64,000 nt of DNA from Gaertneriomyces semiglobifer (Eukaryota; Chytridiomycota; Chytridiomycetes; Spizellomycetales; Spizellomycetaceae), in contig JAHLKF010000004.1 in NCBI GenBank assembly GCA_025558075.1, positions 496,001-560,000 on the forward strand, read 5' to 3'. Below, in pieces: positions 26,529 to 38,142 of the stretch. The translations under genes were made by a program, and so were the position numbers. The notes beneath the pieces were generated by a model that worked only from the letters and a program-made list of their open reading frames with translations, did not search any database and was not told the DNA's origin. The first letter of the stretch is position 1; each line of letters opens with the position of its first letter.

Positions 26529-26800
26529 AGTGTCACCAGGCGGTCCACAGTCGGCGATTCATATACCAATCTGTCAATCGTCACCATAATCGGATCGGCG
26601 CAATAGTCTTTTTCAGTACAGTCAATGAATTGCAACAACGCATGCAAAGCAATCGTGCACGATAGAAGAACAGCAAGAGGCTCTCAGCAGGTAGTATTTT
26701 CATTGTTATTCTTTCACCGCTATCAGAAGAAGATGCAGCATGCTCATCATGTGATGTCCACTCCCGTTCCGTTTTGGTATAAGAGGGGCTTCGAGGTTGC

Positions 26801-28254
26801 TTAGACAGCCATGGCACCAGTGATAATGTCAATCTTTGGAAAATGTGCAGCTTAGTACTTTGTAGAAAGTTAATCAGATTACGAAGCATTCTTACAAGTT
26901 CGTTGGTAATAGTGGCTTGACGAGAACGGTTGTAAGTCAAAGTGAGCTTCTGGATCATCTCACCGGCGTTCTTCGTTGCGTTCTCCATTGCTGTGCGCTT
27001 GGCAGCCATTTCTGACGCCTTGCCTTCGGCAATAGCCCAGTACAACGTGTTCGCGAATGTGAATTCTTCAAAGTTCTTCATAACTTCCTCCTCAACCTCG
27101 TAGGCGGCGAGCTTAGCTAATTTTGTTTCTCAGCAAAATCTTTCTCCGTTTCTCAGACAAATAGTCACTTACGAGATTCAGCAAGAGCTTTGCCAGAGTG
27201 AACCGGAACATTGACGGTATCGAAGGCAATGACGGATTTGAATCTGTTGTACACGATCTGTGCAGTGTCGAACTCAACGCCAGTCTTCAAGATTTCGTGA
27301 GCAATCAGGGAAGCCTCGTTGAAGGTGGGCACATTCTTTGCGACTTGCTCGAAAGAGATGACAATGTTCTCGCGGTGGTCACGCTGCAGCTGAGTTTTCG
27401 CCTTCTGACCGAGGACGGCAAGTTGAGAGTCAGGGTGGGCAGCGAGGAACTTGCGGGTGTGCTTGGCAAGGGAGGAGTGAATACCACCGCAAAGACCGCT
27501 GTCGGAGGAAACAACGATGACGAGGTTCTTGCCGCCTTCCTGGTCCTGAGTGCCGGCGTGCTCGTAAAGGGCTGAGAGTCGTATATTACTCAACGATGGT
27601 TCACCTCGCAGAAAGGGAACGTTAACAGTCCTTACCAGTAGCGGAGTTGCCGTAAATACGGGCGGTCTCCATAGCCCTCTGAGCTTTGGTCACCTTAGTC
27701 GAGGCAATCATCTTCATGGATTTGGTAATTTTGGCAATGTTGGATACAGACTTCAACCGCATTGAAACTATTGACCCAGGATCAGGCAACGTGTCGTGGG
27801 TGAGATATCGCGTTATTGCACTTACTCTCTTTCAAAGTAGCCATGTTACGAGCCTGACCAAAGGCAGGAGCCGCCCTATAAAATAAGCGGGTTAGCGCCT
27901 GTATTCCCGAGTCACGTCTCGTAAGATCCTCCTTCGATAAATTCAATAGAGTTGATATTTCCAGCCCAATCATTTCCAGCATGCGGCCTCCGTCCACCCT
28001 GATTAGTTCATTGTTGGCCATCTCTGCCGCAGAAATTCGCAGATCATCAAACTCGCGCTGATTTCGTTCCTTCGTTCCAACCGCTTCCGTTCCGCCGCAT
28101 TAATCATCCTCATAATCCCAGTGTCTGAATCCATCTCACCCATCAACGATGGAAGCAACTTGTGTGACTCGAACTGCCAAGACCGGGGTCGAGTGGGTAC
28201 ATACCCGGCAAAGGCGTTAGCATGACGGGGGACTGCGCGGACAACCGTGAGCAT
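26801..28254 (-). CDS. ATP3: ATP synthase F1 gamma subunit, mitochondrial
   Basis: Six exons (28254-28205, 27875-27826, 27767-27636, 27571-27173, 27116-26896, 26833-26801) give 294 residues. The N-terminus [17 protein letters not shown] is a mitochondrial leader. The gamma-subunit signature follows after splicing: [20 protein letters not shown] with [20 protein letters not shown], then [20 protein letters not shown] and the C-terminal coiled coil ending [22 protein letters not shown]. The gamma subunit is the rotor shaft inside the alpha3beta3 head. The last coding exon is only 33 nt and restores the conserved C-terminal ITNEL-IDIITGA. The first intron is unusually long (329 nt) compared with 56-64 nt for the others. 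The E-box pair at 28417-28431 lies in its promoter. Confidence 0.96.
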
Positions 28255-30245
28255 TGTGACGATCTGATGGCAGAGGGAAAGTGCGAGATCTGCAGTCGGT
28301 CCTTCGTTGCTTTAACCGATCGCTAGGTCGTCGTTACCAGTTGCGAGTTGCTAACAGGATGCCATCTTCGGAAAATGGCCGGCAACCCCAGATTACAACA
28401 CCTAACCCCAACTGCTCACGTGTGACACGTGCTGCGAGTGTTATGTCATGTGAAACCTTAATGACGCGTTACGTAACGGATATTCCTTCCGCGTCCTGGC
28501 ATTTAACAGCAACAGGCCCCGTAAGATCTGCCAATTGCTCCTCCTCTTGCTGCGGTGCTGCCCTTGGGAAGCATAGAGAATTTCACCTGAGTAATAGTTT
28601 TGGTGGCGACGGGTTGGCCCTTGGAAAGATGACCTGGTGGATAGGATCGCTCGCTCGCTACACTTGCGTGATTTACAAAGACTGTGAGGCCTCAGCTTCC
28701 ATTCGAGAAGGAACATGTTGTTTGGGACTATTCCATTTCATGAAAGATACTTAAGATGATAAACAAAAGGCTACTAATGGAAAGGTGGCTGCCGTAGGTC
28801 CTTCAAGAACATGCGCGCTTGTGGCTTGCACTAGCCACAACTGTTGGATGTCGACCACCTGATGCATGCGGCGCAGTACATGTTGAAGGGTTGGTTACCA
28901 ATGCATGCAAGGCTGATGCCGCTGATGTAGATGGTGGATTATGATTAGTCGGCAGGTAGAAAAGGGGCGGGTCGGGACGGCTGATCAGTAACATCATAGA
29001 AGGCCCGCTCGCGGTCGGGCAACATACACCAGCGAATGAGATTGATCGGTTGGCTTATACTCTCAATCACCCAGACGAGTTGTCGAGAACCACTGCATAT
29101 CGGTGATTGATTCAGGTAGCTGCAGAGCAGGAATTGACAACTGACTCCACTTCCAACGCGGAGCCAAAAGCGATGCAGACATGACCAAGCGCACGATATT
29201 GCACACAAGCCAGAATCGGCGGTCGTCCAGTTTAGTGATGCCATAGGCGCCACTGATCTCGGCGATCAAGAGGCCCCCCATAGCTCGTATGAGGCTGGAG
29301 GGATGTGGATGTCGCCGAAATTTTATCGCCGTTTCTGAGCAGGTGGAACACCGACCAGCTTCATGCTGCTAGCTTTGCAACAGGCTTGCTGCGTTGCTGC
29401 ATTTAGGTGATGATACTGCCACAAAGTTGTCAGTCTCCAAATTCCCGTCGCACGTTGTTCATCTTGGTCACCAACTGCATGAACCAGTGAACCAATGAAA
29501 ACGTTGGCCCCAAAGTTGCAGCAGCCGATAGGCGGGACCACATATACAAGGTCGACGGAATCAGCTGCAACCGCTTGACCCTTGACAGGAACGAGCGGCC
29601 GTAACCATAACATCGGCTCAATGTATCATTATGTTGCGGTGTCGCGGGCAAGTCCAACAAGGCCTGCGAGACTGCGGACAATATCGTCTCTCAATGAGTA
29701 TCTTCGCAATTGGATGTGCGCACAGATGGTCATTAGCACTCCAAACTGTTCTCGTAAAGCAGCCTGCCGCCGTTATCACCACAACTGCAAGTGCCAGTGT
29801 CAGTGACAGGTTGCCGGCACTCTCGAGTTCGGATTGACACATGTTTCCAGCATTCTATCAAAGCCGACTTTTCTATTGACATATACGGAACGCTCCCACT
29901 ACCCAATCAACAACTACACGGACGGGTTTGTCGTAGCATGAGTACGAACTGGTTGTTAGCCCAGTAATAAGTGTTGCTGGATTCAATGCCAACCGTCAGG
30001 GACTGCACGGCACATCAACATCTCATTCGCATTCTCATCCGCACAGTGTTCATTTCCTATATTCAAGCGTTTGACGCTCAACCAAAGCTGCGTTTACGTT
30101 TTTGGCGGCAGCTCCGAACTTCGAACGGTTCAGCGTTGGCGCGCGCTTGGAACAAAGTCTGCCCAGCTGCTGCGTTTCACGCCGTTGGAGGCTTTGCGCA
30201 CGCTCGCAGCCGTCTTATCCGCCATAATTCACCACATGCCATACC
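28255..30245. other. 2-kb region without a recognised gene
   Basis: Between the divergent ATP3 and MIT-domain genes. The ATP3-proximal part holds a double CACGTG (28417-28431) and the palindrome GTTACGTAAC (28468-28477). Short frames exist on both strands, the longest ATG-started ones about 150 codons (+, 28281-28754) and 72 codons (-, 29063-29281), but their composition is not protein-like and I see no family motif or plausible splice chain. It may hold a non-coding transcript or a diverged gene. Confidence 0.4.
28417..28431. promoter_or_regulatory. Paired CACGTG E-boxes upstream of ATP3
   Basis: Two perfect CACGTG hexamers separated by 3 bp (CACGTGTGACACGTG) lie about 165 bp upstream of the ATP3 start. 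In fungi CACGTG is bound by bHLH proteins such as Cbf1/Pho4 types. A bZIP-like palindrome GTTACGTAAC follows at 28468. Function is inferred from consensus and position only. Confidence 0.45.
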
Positions 30246-31789
30246 ATGATTCCATTAGCAGAGCCATCTACATTGCCCCAGCAGCAGCAGTATGGCTATT
30301 CGCAGCAACCGTTTCCCGTTGGCTTGCAGCAATCTGATCCTTCCAGTTCCCTCCCCTCCGGTCCCGCCGACTTCCTGTCACACCAGTCGCCTGTACAATT
30401 GGTAACCCAAGCTCTTCAGCGGGCAGACCTTGCAGTAAAGTTGGACCATGATTCTCGTTACACTGAAGCACTGCAAGCCTATTCCGACACGATCTTCCTT
30501 TTTGAGTCGGCACTAGAAAAGGCGGACGAAGCAACGTGGAATTCGGAGGTTGAGAATCGAAATGTTGGATTACAACGGCGCCAGAGTATGCTGCCGGACG
30601 GGTGGTACCTCAGTCTGGAAGATAGACGTCGATTGGTGGAGTTGCGAAATGGATACGTGAAACGGGTGGATGTCTTATTACCGCTCCAGCCACCGCTGGG
30701 AAAGCTTCTGTACAATAGTCGCCCGTCAAGTATCCTGCCTCCCACCGCCGCCAGCTTTCGGAGGTCGTCATCCATTAAGCCGACTGCACCATCACAATCC
30801 CTCTTCGAATCTATATTAACCCCTGAACCCTTCCTCTCGGAACCGCCGGACCCACCACCTCCCAATCCACTACAACGGCCATTTTATTACATGCGACTCC
30901 TAGCACAGTCTATTTCCACGGGTGGTTTCATTACTCCGAGCCTTTACATCCCACGGCAACTGTGGTTACAACCTGCCTCCAAGTTTGTTGCCCTAGAGGC
31001 GAAGCAGAGCGCCGTTGATCAACTGCTGAACGTCATCCTTAGAGCGAAAGCTGTCGATGCAACAGATACTCGCATTCTATTGAGGGAATTAGACGCCATT
31101 GTTGCCGCACTGGACAATGTTCGTGAGACGCTTGGGAAAAAACTACGCTTTATCCTCAAAGAACAACAACAACAAACAGACCGGGACGATTCCTCTTCCG
31201 CCTTTTCCCTATCTGCATCAAACATTAACGGCTCCCGATCACCGCTAGAATCCTCCTCATCATCTCTTTCCAACTTTGGGATGCCTTCCGCCGAGGTTAC
31301 ACTGAACAGTCTGAATGGCTCTTCAACCTATTCACTGCCGAACCCTGGTTCTCGTTCCAACACTTCCCGCCTAGCATCTTTCACTTCCAAATTATCGAAA
31401 TCCCTGTCCACGCTTCAGAAATCCACAAAACCTCTGAATCTTTACCAAAAGACGACGCCAAGAAATTCATCAACCTCCAACAACCCGTACTTAACCTCCT
31501 TACAAGCACTGTTCTCGAGCGCGCAACTGTTCTCACAGTTACTGTCGTACTATGAGACACTCCCGCCGGCGCATGGCGTGGTCATGGTGATGATGCGATT
31601 AAAGCAGATTAGCGCCTTCTTTGGTGGTGTGGTCGTTAGTTGGTGTCTTAAAGATCTTGATGGACTGGGAATGAGATGGGGAAAAAAGGGAAGGAGAGAG
31701 CTTATTGGTGAGCGTTGAGCTGATGAAACATTTCACTAACGCTGAGGCGAGGACGTGTCTTGGATGTAGTCAGTCCACCGGTGGAATGA
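30246..31789 (+). CDS. MIT-domain protein, probable vesicle-trafficking role
   Basis: Exon 30246-31707 plus a short exon 31770-31789 give 493 residues. After a Gln/Pro-rich start (MIPLAEPSTLPQQQQYGYSQ), residues about 48-140 form a MIT-like three-helix hairpin: VTQALQRADLAVKLDHDSRY, TEALQAYSDTIFLFESALEK, and after a basic insert LEDRRRLVELRNGYVKRVDVLL. MIT domains bind ESCRT-III tails. The rest is Pro/Ser-rich with a helical block PRQLWLQPASKFVALEAKQS...VDATDTRILLRELDAIVAALDNVRETL, then Ser-rich and a hydrophobic VMVMMRLKQISAFFGGVVVSWCLKDL. The second exon is inferred from the GTGAGC donor, a CACTAAC branch site and TAG acceptor; without it the frame stops at 31718. No close named relative is recognised. 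Confidence 0.75.
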
Positions 31790-32060
31790 AGCTTCAACCA
31801 TACAGGTCAGCACCCCGTATACATGTTTACACAGTGGACTCAATGCAACGCATGATTTTGAATGAAAATGTAAAGTACAGAAATATATGGGACAATATGC
31901 TGTGCAGGTACACAGATGAGACGAGAACCGCCCGGCTGGCGATAAAATTATGATGATAAAAACTGAAAAACAAGAACGCTATGATACAATGTATCTCCCT
32001 CGAAGACTCAATCCCACTTTACACTATCTACTATGTGAGTGATGTGTCAGTTGGCACGTT

Positions 32061-34799
32061 TTACGAAGAAGCCTGTGCTCCCTCGTTCTTCGACACTACA
32101 GCAAACTCGCCCATGAGCTTGATAAGCTCCTCTGGGTTAGGGACGTGCCATCCGGCATGTGTTTTCTTGGTCGCCGGGCCAATTGTGACGTTGAAACTAG
32201 TTAGTCGCTCGTTCTTGATGTCATTAGATGCGGGATCTACTGTAGAAGTGCCGCTGGCAGTCCGATCCCGCTCAGGACGTTCAGTGATCTGACGGACCAT
32301 TTTAAACATATCCTCATCCGTTCGGTCATCGCCGGCACAGAATACGAACTCGGCGCTGGGGTTTTCTTTCATCAAGCGCTTGACGATCTCGCCCTTGTTG
32401 ATACTGATGGGTCGCACTTCAAGATTCTTCTTTCCAATCAGTATTTCAATGGGAAGTTTGCTGAGTACAGCGTTCTCCAAGTGGTTCTGGCATTCTTTGG
32501 CCTGGAAAATACCGTACTCTGGATCCGCCAATCGGTAATGCCAGGTCACAGAGCATCGCTTATGCTCCACGAAACTGCCTTGGGTGCGCTCAGTGTAGTA
32601 ATTGAAAATCTCGGTGACTTCAGTTTTCCAAGAAAAATCGATATCTTCAGAAAGGTTGGCCCACTTTCCGTCCGGGGGGCGCAGGAAACATCCATGCTCT
32701 GCACTAAGACCCAAAGATTGGATGCTACCCAACCAGTTCTCGAGGCAAGCTTGATCGCGTCCGCTGATAACGTAAATCACGTTTCGCGGGTCCGATGCCA
32801 GCACCTGCATAGCGCGCAGCATTTCCGGTGGCGGTACGGCAGCACCCGGAGTCTTTCGAATAGGCGTAAGTGTTCCATCGTAGTCGAACATGAGCAACCG
32901 CTTCTGCGCCTTGCGGTATTTCTGGACGCAAAGCCCGACATCCAAAGCAGGTGTCGGATTCGTGGCTGGTGCGACACCGTCAGTTTTCTTTAGCTCTCGC
33001 ACAAAGCTTTCCGCCCAGAATGCCGCGGTATTGCTTGTGACGTGGTCAAATAGCTGCTGGTGCTTCGTGGAACGCTCCTCCTTGCTCATCGAAAGCGCTT
33101 CGTTGATGGCGTTCGCTACGCCAACGTAGTCCCACGGATTCACCAGCGTCGCTGCCGAGAGTGAGCCGGCTGTACCGGTGAACTCTGACAGGATCAAGGC
33201 CCCGCGGTTTTCTTGCTGGCAAACGACAAATTCATGTGATGTTGTGTTCATACCGTCACGTACGGATGTGATGAGTCCAACATCTGCAACACTAAGCAAT
33301 GCATAATAATCGTCTTGGTCGAGATGCTGGTGATAATGGTGCACGGGGGCAAATTCAAGAGATCCAAAGTTCCCATTGATACGTGCAACCAGCTCGGTAA
33401 CTTTCGCTTCCAGCTTGGGGATTTCCCGCTCTGATGGTGACGTGACTTGAATCAGGACAACCTGCAATGCATCCACTGTTAACAACTGCCATCTGAACAT
33501 TTCGCCACAAGCAAGCCGACGTACCTTATTTTGCCATTCTGGATAAGTTGTCAAGAACTTATGGAATGCATTCAGCTTGTGCTGGACGCCTTTGACGTGA
33601 TCCAATTTATCGCGACCGACAATAATCTTCTTGCCTGCATACATTTCTCTGATGGCTGCCATCTTATCTGTAACGCTTGGCTGTTGTCTGCGGTTTTGCA
33701 ACCGCTTAGGGTCGATCCCGATCGGAAAAATATGAATCGAAACTTGCGATCCCTTGTAGTCGACACCCTTCGGTGATGACTCTAAGCCAAGTACGCGAGT
33801 GCAACTCGACAAGAAGTGTCGTGCATAAGAGTAAGTTTGGAATCCAATCATAGAAGAACCTAGCACACCTTCCAAAATCTCCTTCCGTTCTGGAAGGCAA
33901 CGGAAGAGCTCTGAGCTTGGAAACGGTGTGTGTAGGAAGAAGCCAATGGCAGCGTTTGGAATAAGCTCGCGTACCATGGATGGTAGCAGGAGGAGATGGT
34001 AGTCATGAATCCATATCAGATCTCCAGGTTGGTATATGCGGGCAATAGCCTCAGCAAACTTTTGGTTCACTTGTTGGTAATCGCTCCAGCTCTGAAGACT
34101 GAACTGTGACGAATCTAGGTTGTAGTCCCAAATCAAGTAGTGGAACAATGGCCACAGGACTAGTGAAAGCAAATGCTTGATGAGTGATTACACTCGCGTA
34201 AGCAGGCGGCTATTTCGTGGTCATACCTGCTTTACAGTATCCTTCATAATGTCCTTGTGCAACTCGCTCATCCAACAGAACAGGCACACATTTCTTCTGA
34301 TCCCAGAACTGCTGATGAAGTTCGTCAAGCGAGTCCTGGTCCATACTAGTGACATCCAAATTGTATCCCTCTTCATCGAGCACATGGCCTGGCCATCCAA
34401 CTTGCACGACTTCACATTTGTCTTTCATGCTCTGAATGCCAGAATGGATAGCCGAGTGGCCGCGTCGTTCTTGTAGGGTCCAGCTCCCATGGCTTTCACC
34501 GTCTGCACCATTGGCTTGAGTAAGATCCACGCTTCCAAAGGAAGATCTAGAGCCCATCTCAGAGGTGGACAAGAGCGGTTGGGAACCGCGGCGGGCTGAA
34601 CGGGCCTTGGCGGATGCTGGTGAGACCGCCCCCCACGGAAGCTGATGTGTAACCTGCAAAGGACCATCATATTAGCAAAAAATGTCGTCGGCTACCATTC
34701 AGAGTATGGGTGCAGCAGTACCATAATAATCCTGGCTGATGACAGGTCAACAGCCGAGCCGTTCACCGAATAACGGCGAGAAAGCGCTTCGACGGCCAT
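32061..34799 (-). CDS. Trehalose-6-phosphate synthase/phosphatase (GT20 + TPP, TPS2-like)
   Basis: Exons 34799-34722, 34653-34227, 34159-33525 and 33461-32061 give 846 residues. The N-terminal GT20 domain reads ARIIMVTHQLPW across intron 1, WPLFHYLIWDYN, DLIWIHDYHLLLLP, FFLHTPFPSSELFRCLP, IFPIGIDP, GRDKLDHVKG and REVVVCQQ-like HEFVVCQQ, so it looks like a normal synthase fold. The C-terminal trehalose-phosphatase (HAD) domain has LLMFDYDGTLTP with the catalytic Asp pair, VISGRD, SAEHGCF and FCAGDDRTDEDMF. The fusion resembles fungal TPS2, in which the phosphatase is active. Intron 3 (33524-33462) is in frame without stops. Trehalose is the stress and spore disaccharide in fungi. The start at 34799 (MAVEALSRRYSV) sits just before the first domain. 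Confidence 0.93.
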
Positions 34800-35794
34800 C
34801 TTCCTGTGCTGGGGTTGTGGTTATGGCGAAAGTAGTCGATGCTTGCTACCGGACCGCTTTACTGCAAGGATCGTTGATGCAGCTTGTCAAGCGTAGTTGA
34901 AGATCTGGAAATACGTGAGCATCAGGGTCAGTTTCCCGTGAGTCGGCTTGCAAGGAGGAATAGATGGACGGGCACATGAAAATACGGAACACACCTGTGC
35001 ACTTTGATCTACCAGAAAAGGGAAAAACAGAGGATAGATGGACGTATGATAGTACGACCAGGATTTTGGGGAAGGAGAGAGTATTTCCAGGGACAAAGTA
35101 TGGATGATGACGACGACGTAAGGAAGGTGGAAACGCGATGACAGACCGAGCGACTTCTGGAAGGAATGCGAAAGCGAGAGATGGACGCTTCAACAGCAGC
35201 AGCAGCAGCAGCAAGCAGGCGGGAAATGGTAATCAGCAAGCAAGCAATCAACTGCGGTTAGTTACTTGTTCAGCAAAAGGTGAATGATGAAGAATACAAG
35301 TATGTTCGGTGAATGTGCTGCTGCCTGCGAGCGATCCACATCATACAACTGTTGCACGCTCGCAAGTTAATTCAGCATACGAAAAAGAGATGGACGACGT
35401 TGGTGTTGAGATTTTGGATGGGAGATGGGCCACTGATCAACTCACGCCTTGGCAGCCGGCACTTTACTAGTCGCTGAGGATTCGATCCTCGCATTGGCTA
35501 CCGCATTCAAGCAGTCTAGATCTAACCAATCCTTGCCACCAATGACAGATACATACTGCATTGACAGCTCCACTTCCGCAAATGCAAAGACTGTCGCTAA
35601 TCTGCAGCGCCGTTGTCGTTGCGGGACAGTACTATCAACGGTCTTCGATTGTAGATAATAGATAATGGCTGGGCATCCGACCGTTGTTAGTAGTAATTAA
35701 TAACAGATATTGTCTGCGCAAGTCTCGCAAAGCTGACGACGGGTTAATACCTCAACACCCCAGATTCAGTTCAGGTTAACGAGTGGAAAGGATA
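34800..35794. other. Intergenic divergent region (TPS2-like / EMC3) with CAG tract
   Basis: About 1 kb upstream of two divergent genes. It holds (CAG)6 at 35194-35211 followed by AGCAAGCAAGC-type repeats and a TTACTTG-rich part. Frames on the minus strand run through it but contain stops in all likely leader positions. Probably 5' UTR and promoter of the trehalose gene. Confidence 0.4.
35194..35211. repeat. (CAG)6 microsatellite
   Basis: Six perfect CAG units in the upstream region of the trehalose gene, followed by imperfect CAAGCAGG repeats. Likely polymorphic between strains; no function claimed. Confidence 0.7.
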
Positions 35795-36866
35795 ATGGCC
35801 ATGGCCCACGATACGTAAGAACCGAGTGTAGGAGCATTTGAAGGAAATGGACGCTGATTGTAGTTTCTTTCCAGACAACAGATCTTCCTGGACCCGGCGA
35901 TCCGGGATTGGGTCCTGATACCCATCATGTTGGTCATGGTGCTGGTTGGGGTACTACGACACCATGCAACGCAACTTCTGACGTCCACACCAAAAGGCAA
36001 CTTTAAAGCAGTCCGCGAGAGGTACGCACGTTGATTGAGGTATAGAGTGAATCACGCAACTGATGCAACTATCTCACGCAGCGCGGCCCTGCTGCGTGCT
36101 CGGACGCTGAGGAGCCCGGTTGGGTTTCTTATTCCATACCAGTCATTTGTTGCCCGGCGCACATTTCTCGCATCGGCTTTCGAAAAGGGCACGTACTTGA
36201 AGAACCCGCAAGCGGCAAATCAGGGGCCGGCGAATCCCATGGGTGATCCGGCAGCGATGGAGGGAATGATGGATATGTTGAAAAAGAATGTCGCGATGAT
36301 CATTCCCCAAACTCTTATCATGAGTTGGATCACGTTTTTCTTTTCAGGATTTGTCCTGAGTAAGTGACCATGTTTCACGCAGGCTGAAAGGGACACGAAT
36401 TGGTACTGATCGTAAATCGCTAGTCAAGCTCCCGTTTCCTCTTACTGTGCGCTTTAAAGCCATGCTTCAGCGCGGCATAGAAACCTCGGATATGGACGTT
36501 ACTTGGGTGTCGTCCTTATCCTGGTATTTCCTGAACCTCTTCGGCTTACGCAGCATATACAACCTCATTTTAGGAGAGGACAATGGTTGGCATACGGTTC
36601 AGATCAGCGTCATTTATTCGTTTTTCTAACGCTCTTCAATAGCTGCTGGTGGCCTTCAAGATATGAACCAAATGCAGATGATGCCAGGAGCTGGAGCTGC
36701 ACAACCCATGCAGCAGCCTCAAGAAGTGATGAACATGTTCAAGAGTGAGAAAGAATTTTTGGAACTTGCGCAGCACGAATGGATATTGAAGGATGTGGAA
36801 TTGCGCGTGTTGAAGATGTACGGCATTGACCTGGAGAGTGGACAGAAGAAACAAAAAGATGTGTAA
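35795..36866 (+). CDS. EMC3: ER membrane protein complex subunit 3 (EMC3)
   Basis: Exons 35795-35814, 35875-36021, 36082-36359, 36424-36585 and 36643-36866 give 276 residues. The 20-nt first exon encodes MAMAHDT. Then comes [26 protein letters not shown], the first membrane segment; an amphipathic loop with [13 protein letters not shown]; a cytosolic Met-rich part [20 protein letters not shown]; membrane segments [16 protein letters not shown] and [25 protein letters not shown]; and a tail. EMC3 is an Oxa1/YidC-related insertase subunit that helps tail-anchored and multipass proteins into the ER membrane. The joined [19 protein letters not shown] is the conserved hydrophilic-groove region. 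Four introns of 57-64 nt, all GT..AG. Confidence 0.96.
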
Positions 36867-37109
36867 AGAGAGCCGCCGTGGAACTAGATGTGGACTGTCA
36901 AATAGCCTTGTGGAAGAGTGGACAAGCTAGCGCACCACCACCCGCGAACTGGGTCACTTAGTAGGCGTGAAATGGCTTGAAGTTTAACGAGAATATATGT
37001 TACAGCGAACTTCGCCGACAAAAAGGATACGAGGCATTGGCAGAACTCGACAAGAGCGCGAGAGGAACATGCACACCTGGTGTTTTCGGCTGCTTGTCGT
37101 GTCGTCTCA

Positions 37110-37643
37110 TCAATATAATGTCATCGCAGGGGCAGTGAAAGTGTAACACTGCTGACCGGGACACAATGCCTGCATGTGGCTAATGAACTGACGTGCATCT
37201 TCCCTCCCAGCTGCATTAGCAGGAAAGTGAAAGATGTACTCGTGCGTAGGAATTGTGATTGCACCCGCAGCAGCGGGGGAGTCAGGAGGGGGAAAGGCAG
37301 CAACTGCAGCAGCAAACCCTTGGTGAAGGGGATGGAGGAATACCACGAAGAATGGATCGAATAGTTGCTACAGATCCTGCATTTCAGGGTGGTCGCGGAA
37401 AAAGACATCCAGCTCTGAAGCAAAGTCTTCCCACATGAGTGCGCCCTGCCTATTTTCCTTCGTCTTTGTTCCATCAATAGTCCCATAGCCACACACAATA
37501 TTGCCTAGCTCGTCGGCCAGCAGTGGATACATCCAATGGCGCGGCTCCGCAAGACGCTGCAGTACCGGCAGGACAGCGGCGCCGGCAAGAAGTCCTGGTT
37601 TCATCACGTTTTCCTCTGTAGTAGGTCGTTCAGAAGTCAGCAT
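37110..37643 (-). CDS. Small unknown protein, 91 aa, with possible stop-codon readthrough to 177 aa
   Basis: The frame from ATG 37643 (MLTSERPTTEENVMKPGLLA) runs 91 codons to a TAG at 37370-37368. After the TAG the same frame stays open for 85 more codons, to a stop at 37110. The stop context TAG-CAA-CTA fits the leaky CAR-YYA consensus known from tobamovirus and yeast studies. The short form contains RHWMYPLLADELGNIVCGYG and MWEDFASELDVFFRDHPEMQ; the extension contains FDPFFVVFLHPLHQGFAAAV and GREDARQFISHMQALCPGQ. A TATATATATA lies 57 bp upstream of the ATG. I recognise no family. Alternatives are a 39-nt intron (37406-37368, GT..AG) that would also remove the stop, or a plain 91-residue protein with a chance open frame behind it. 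Other genes here do end in TAG, so TAG is not reassigned. Confidence 0.5.
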
Positions 37644-38142
37644 CGTGGGTGTGAAGAACCGGTGTGATTCGACGTTTTCCGTTCCTTGTCAAGGATGCCT
37701 ATATATATACCTTGTATTACGTAAGCAGATTTCATAGCGTGTTCCTCTGGTTAACAATAACACACTGTTGGCATGGCGATACCCACGGCTCCATTCTGTG
37801 TAACGCGATGGGTGCAGGGTTTCTGATGCGTTTGGACCAATCAGAGCGCGTGGACTGATCTTGTCTCGTTGATTCACATTTGCGCAGGTACTTTTTACGG
37901 TTCTACGTTCTCCTCCCCGTCGATTCTCATCCAACGAAGAAACCGCTGTCAACCAAGACGTAGGCAGGGACGTTAAAGGCCAAAAGCAGGGCACTTCAAC
38001 TGGACCAACGAGACAGAGTTGCAATCAGCGTCCTCTCGCGCAGATCCTTTCGTCTGCACCTGTTCTTTCCCTCGGCCTGTGGCTCTGTGGTCTTGACCCT
38101 TTCTGTTTCTAGCTTACATCTGAACAAATTACGCACGTCAGT
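37644..38142. other. Intergenic divergent region (small gene / ILV2)
   Basis: About 500 bp containing the TATA run at 37700 on one side and pyrimidine-rich sequence (38060-38110) upstream of ILV2 on the other. No GCN4-type TGACTC element is seen near ILV2. No gene recognised. Confidence 0.4.
37700..37709 (-). promoter_or_regulatory. TATA element of the small unknown gene
   Basis: A TATATATATA run 57 bp upstream of the ATG at 37643 gives a credible core promoter and supports the small frame as a transcribed unit. The divergent ILV2 start is over 400 bp away. Confidence 0.5.

Noticed and set aside
28281..28754. 157-codon frame on the + strand in the ATP3 upstream region
   Set aside because: Unusual composition, no motif, and it overlaps the likely promoter with the paired E-boxes.
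29063..29281. 72-codon ATG-started frame on the minus strand
   Set aside because: Too short and motif-free to support; no TATA or splice partners were recognised.
31708..31718. MIT-domain gene ending at the TGA at 31718
   Set aside because: A GTGAGC donor with a CACTAAC branch site and TAG acceptor gives a better 3' end, though support is moderate and the short form stays possible.
35455..35500. GAGGATTCGATCCTC hairpin resembling a tRNA T-arm
   Set aside because: It is a 5-bp stem with a 5-nt loop rather than a 7-nt T-loop, and no D or anticodon arm is found upstream.
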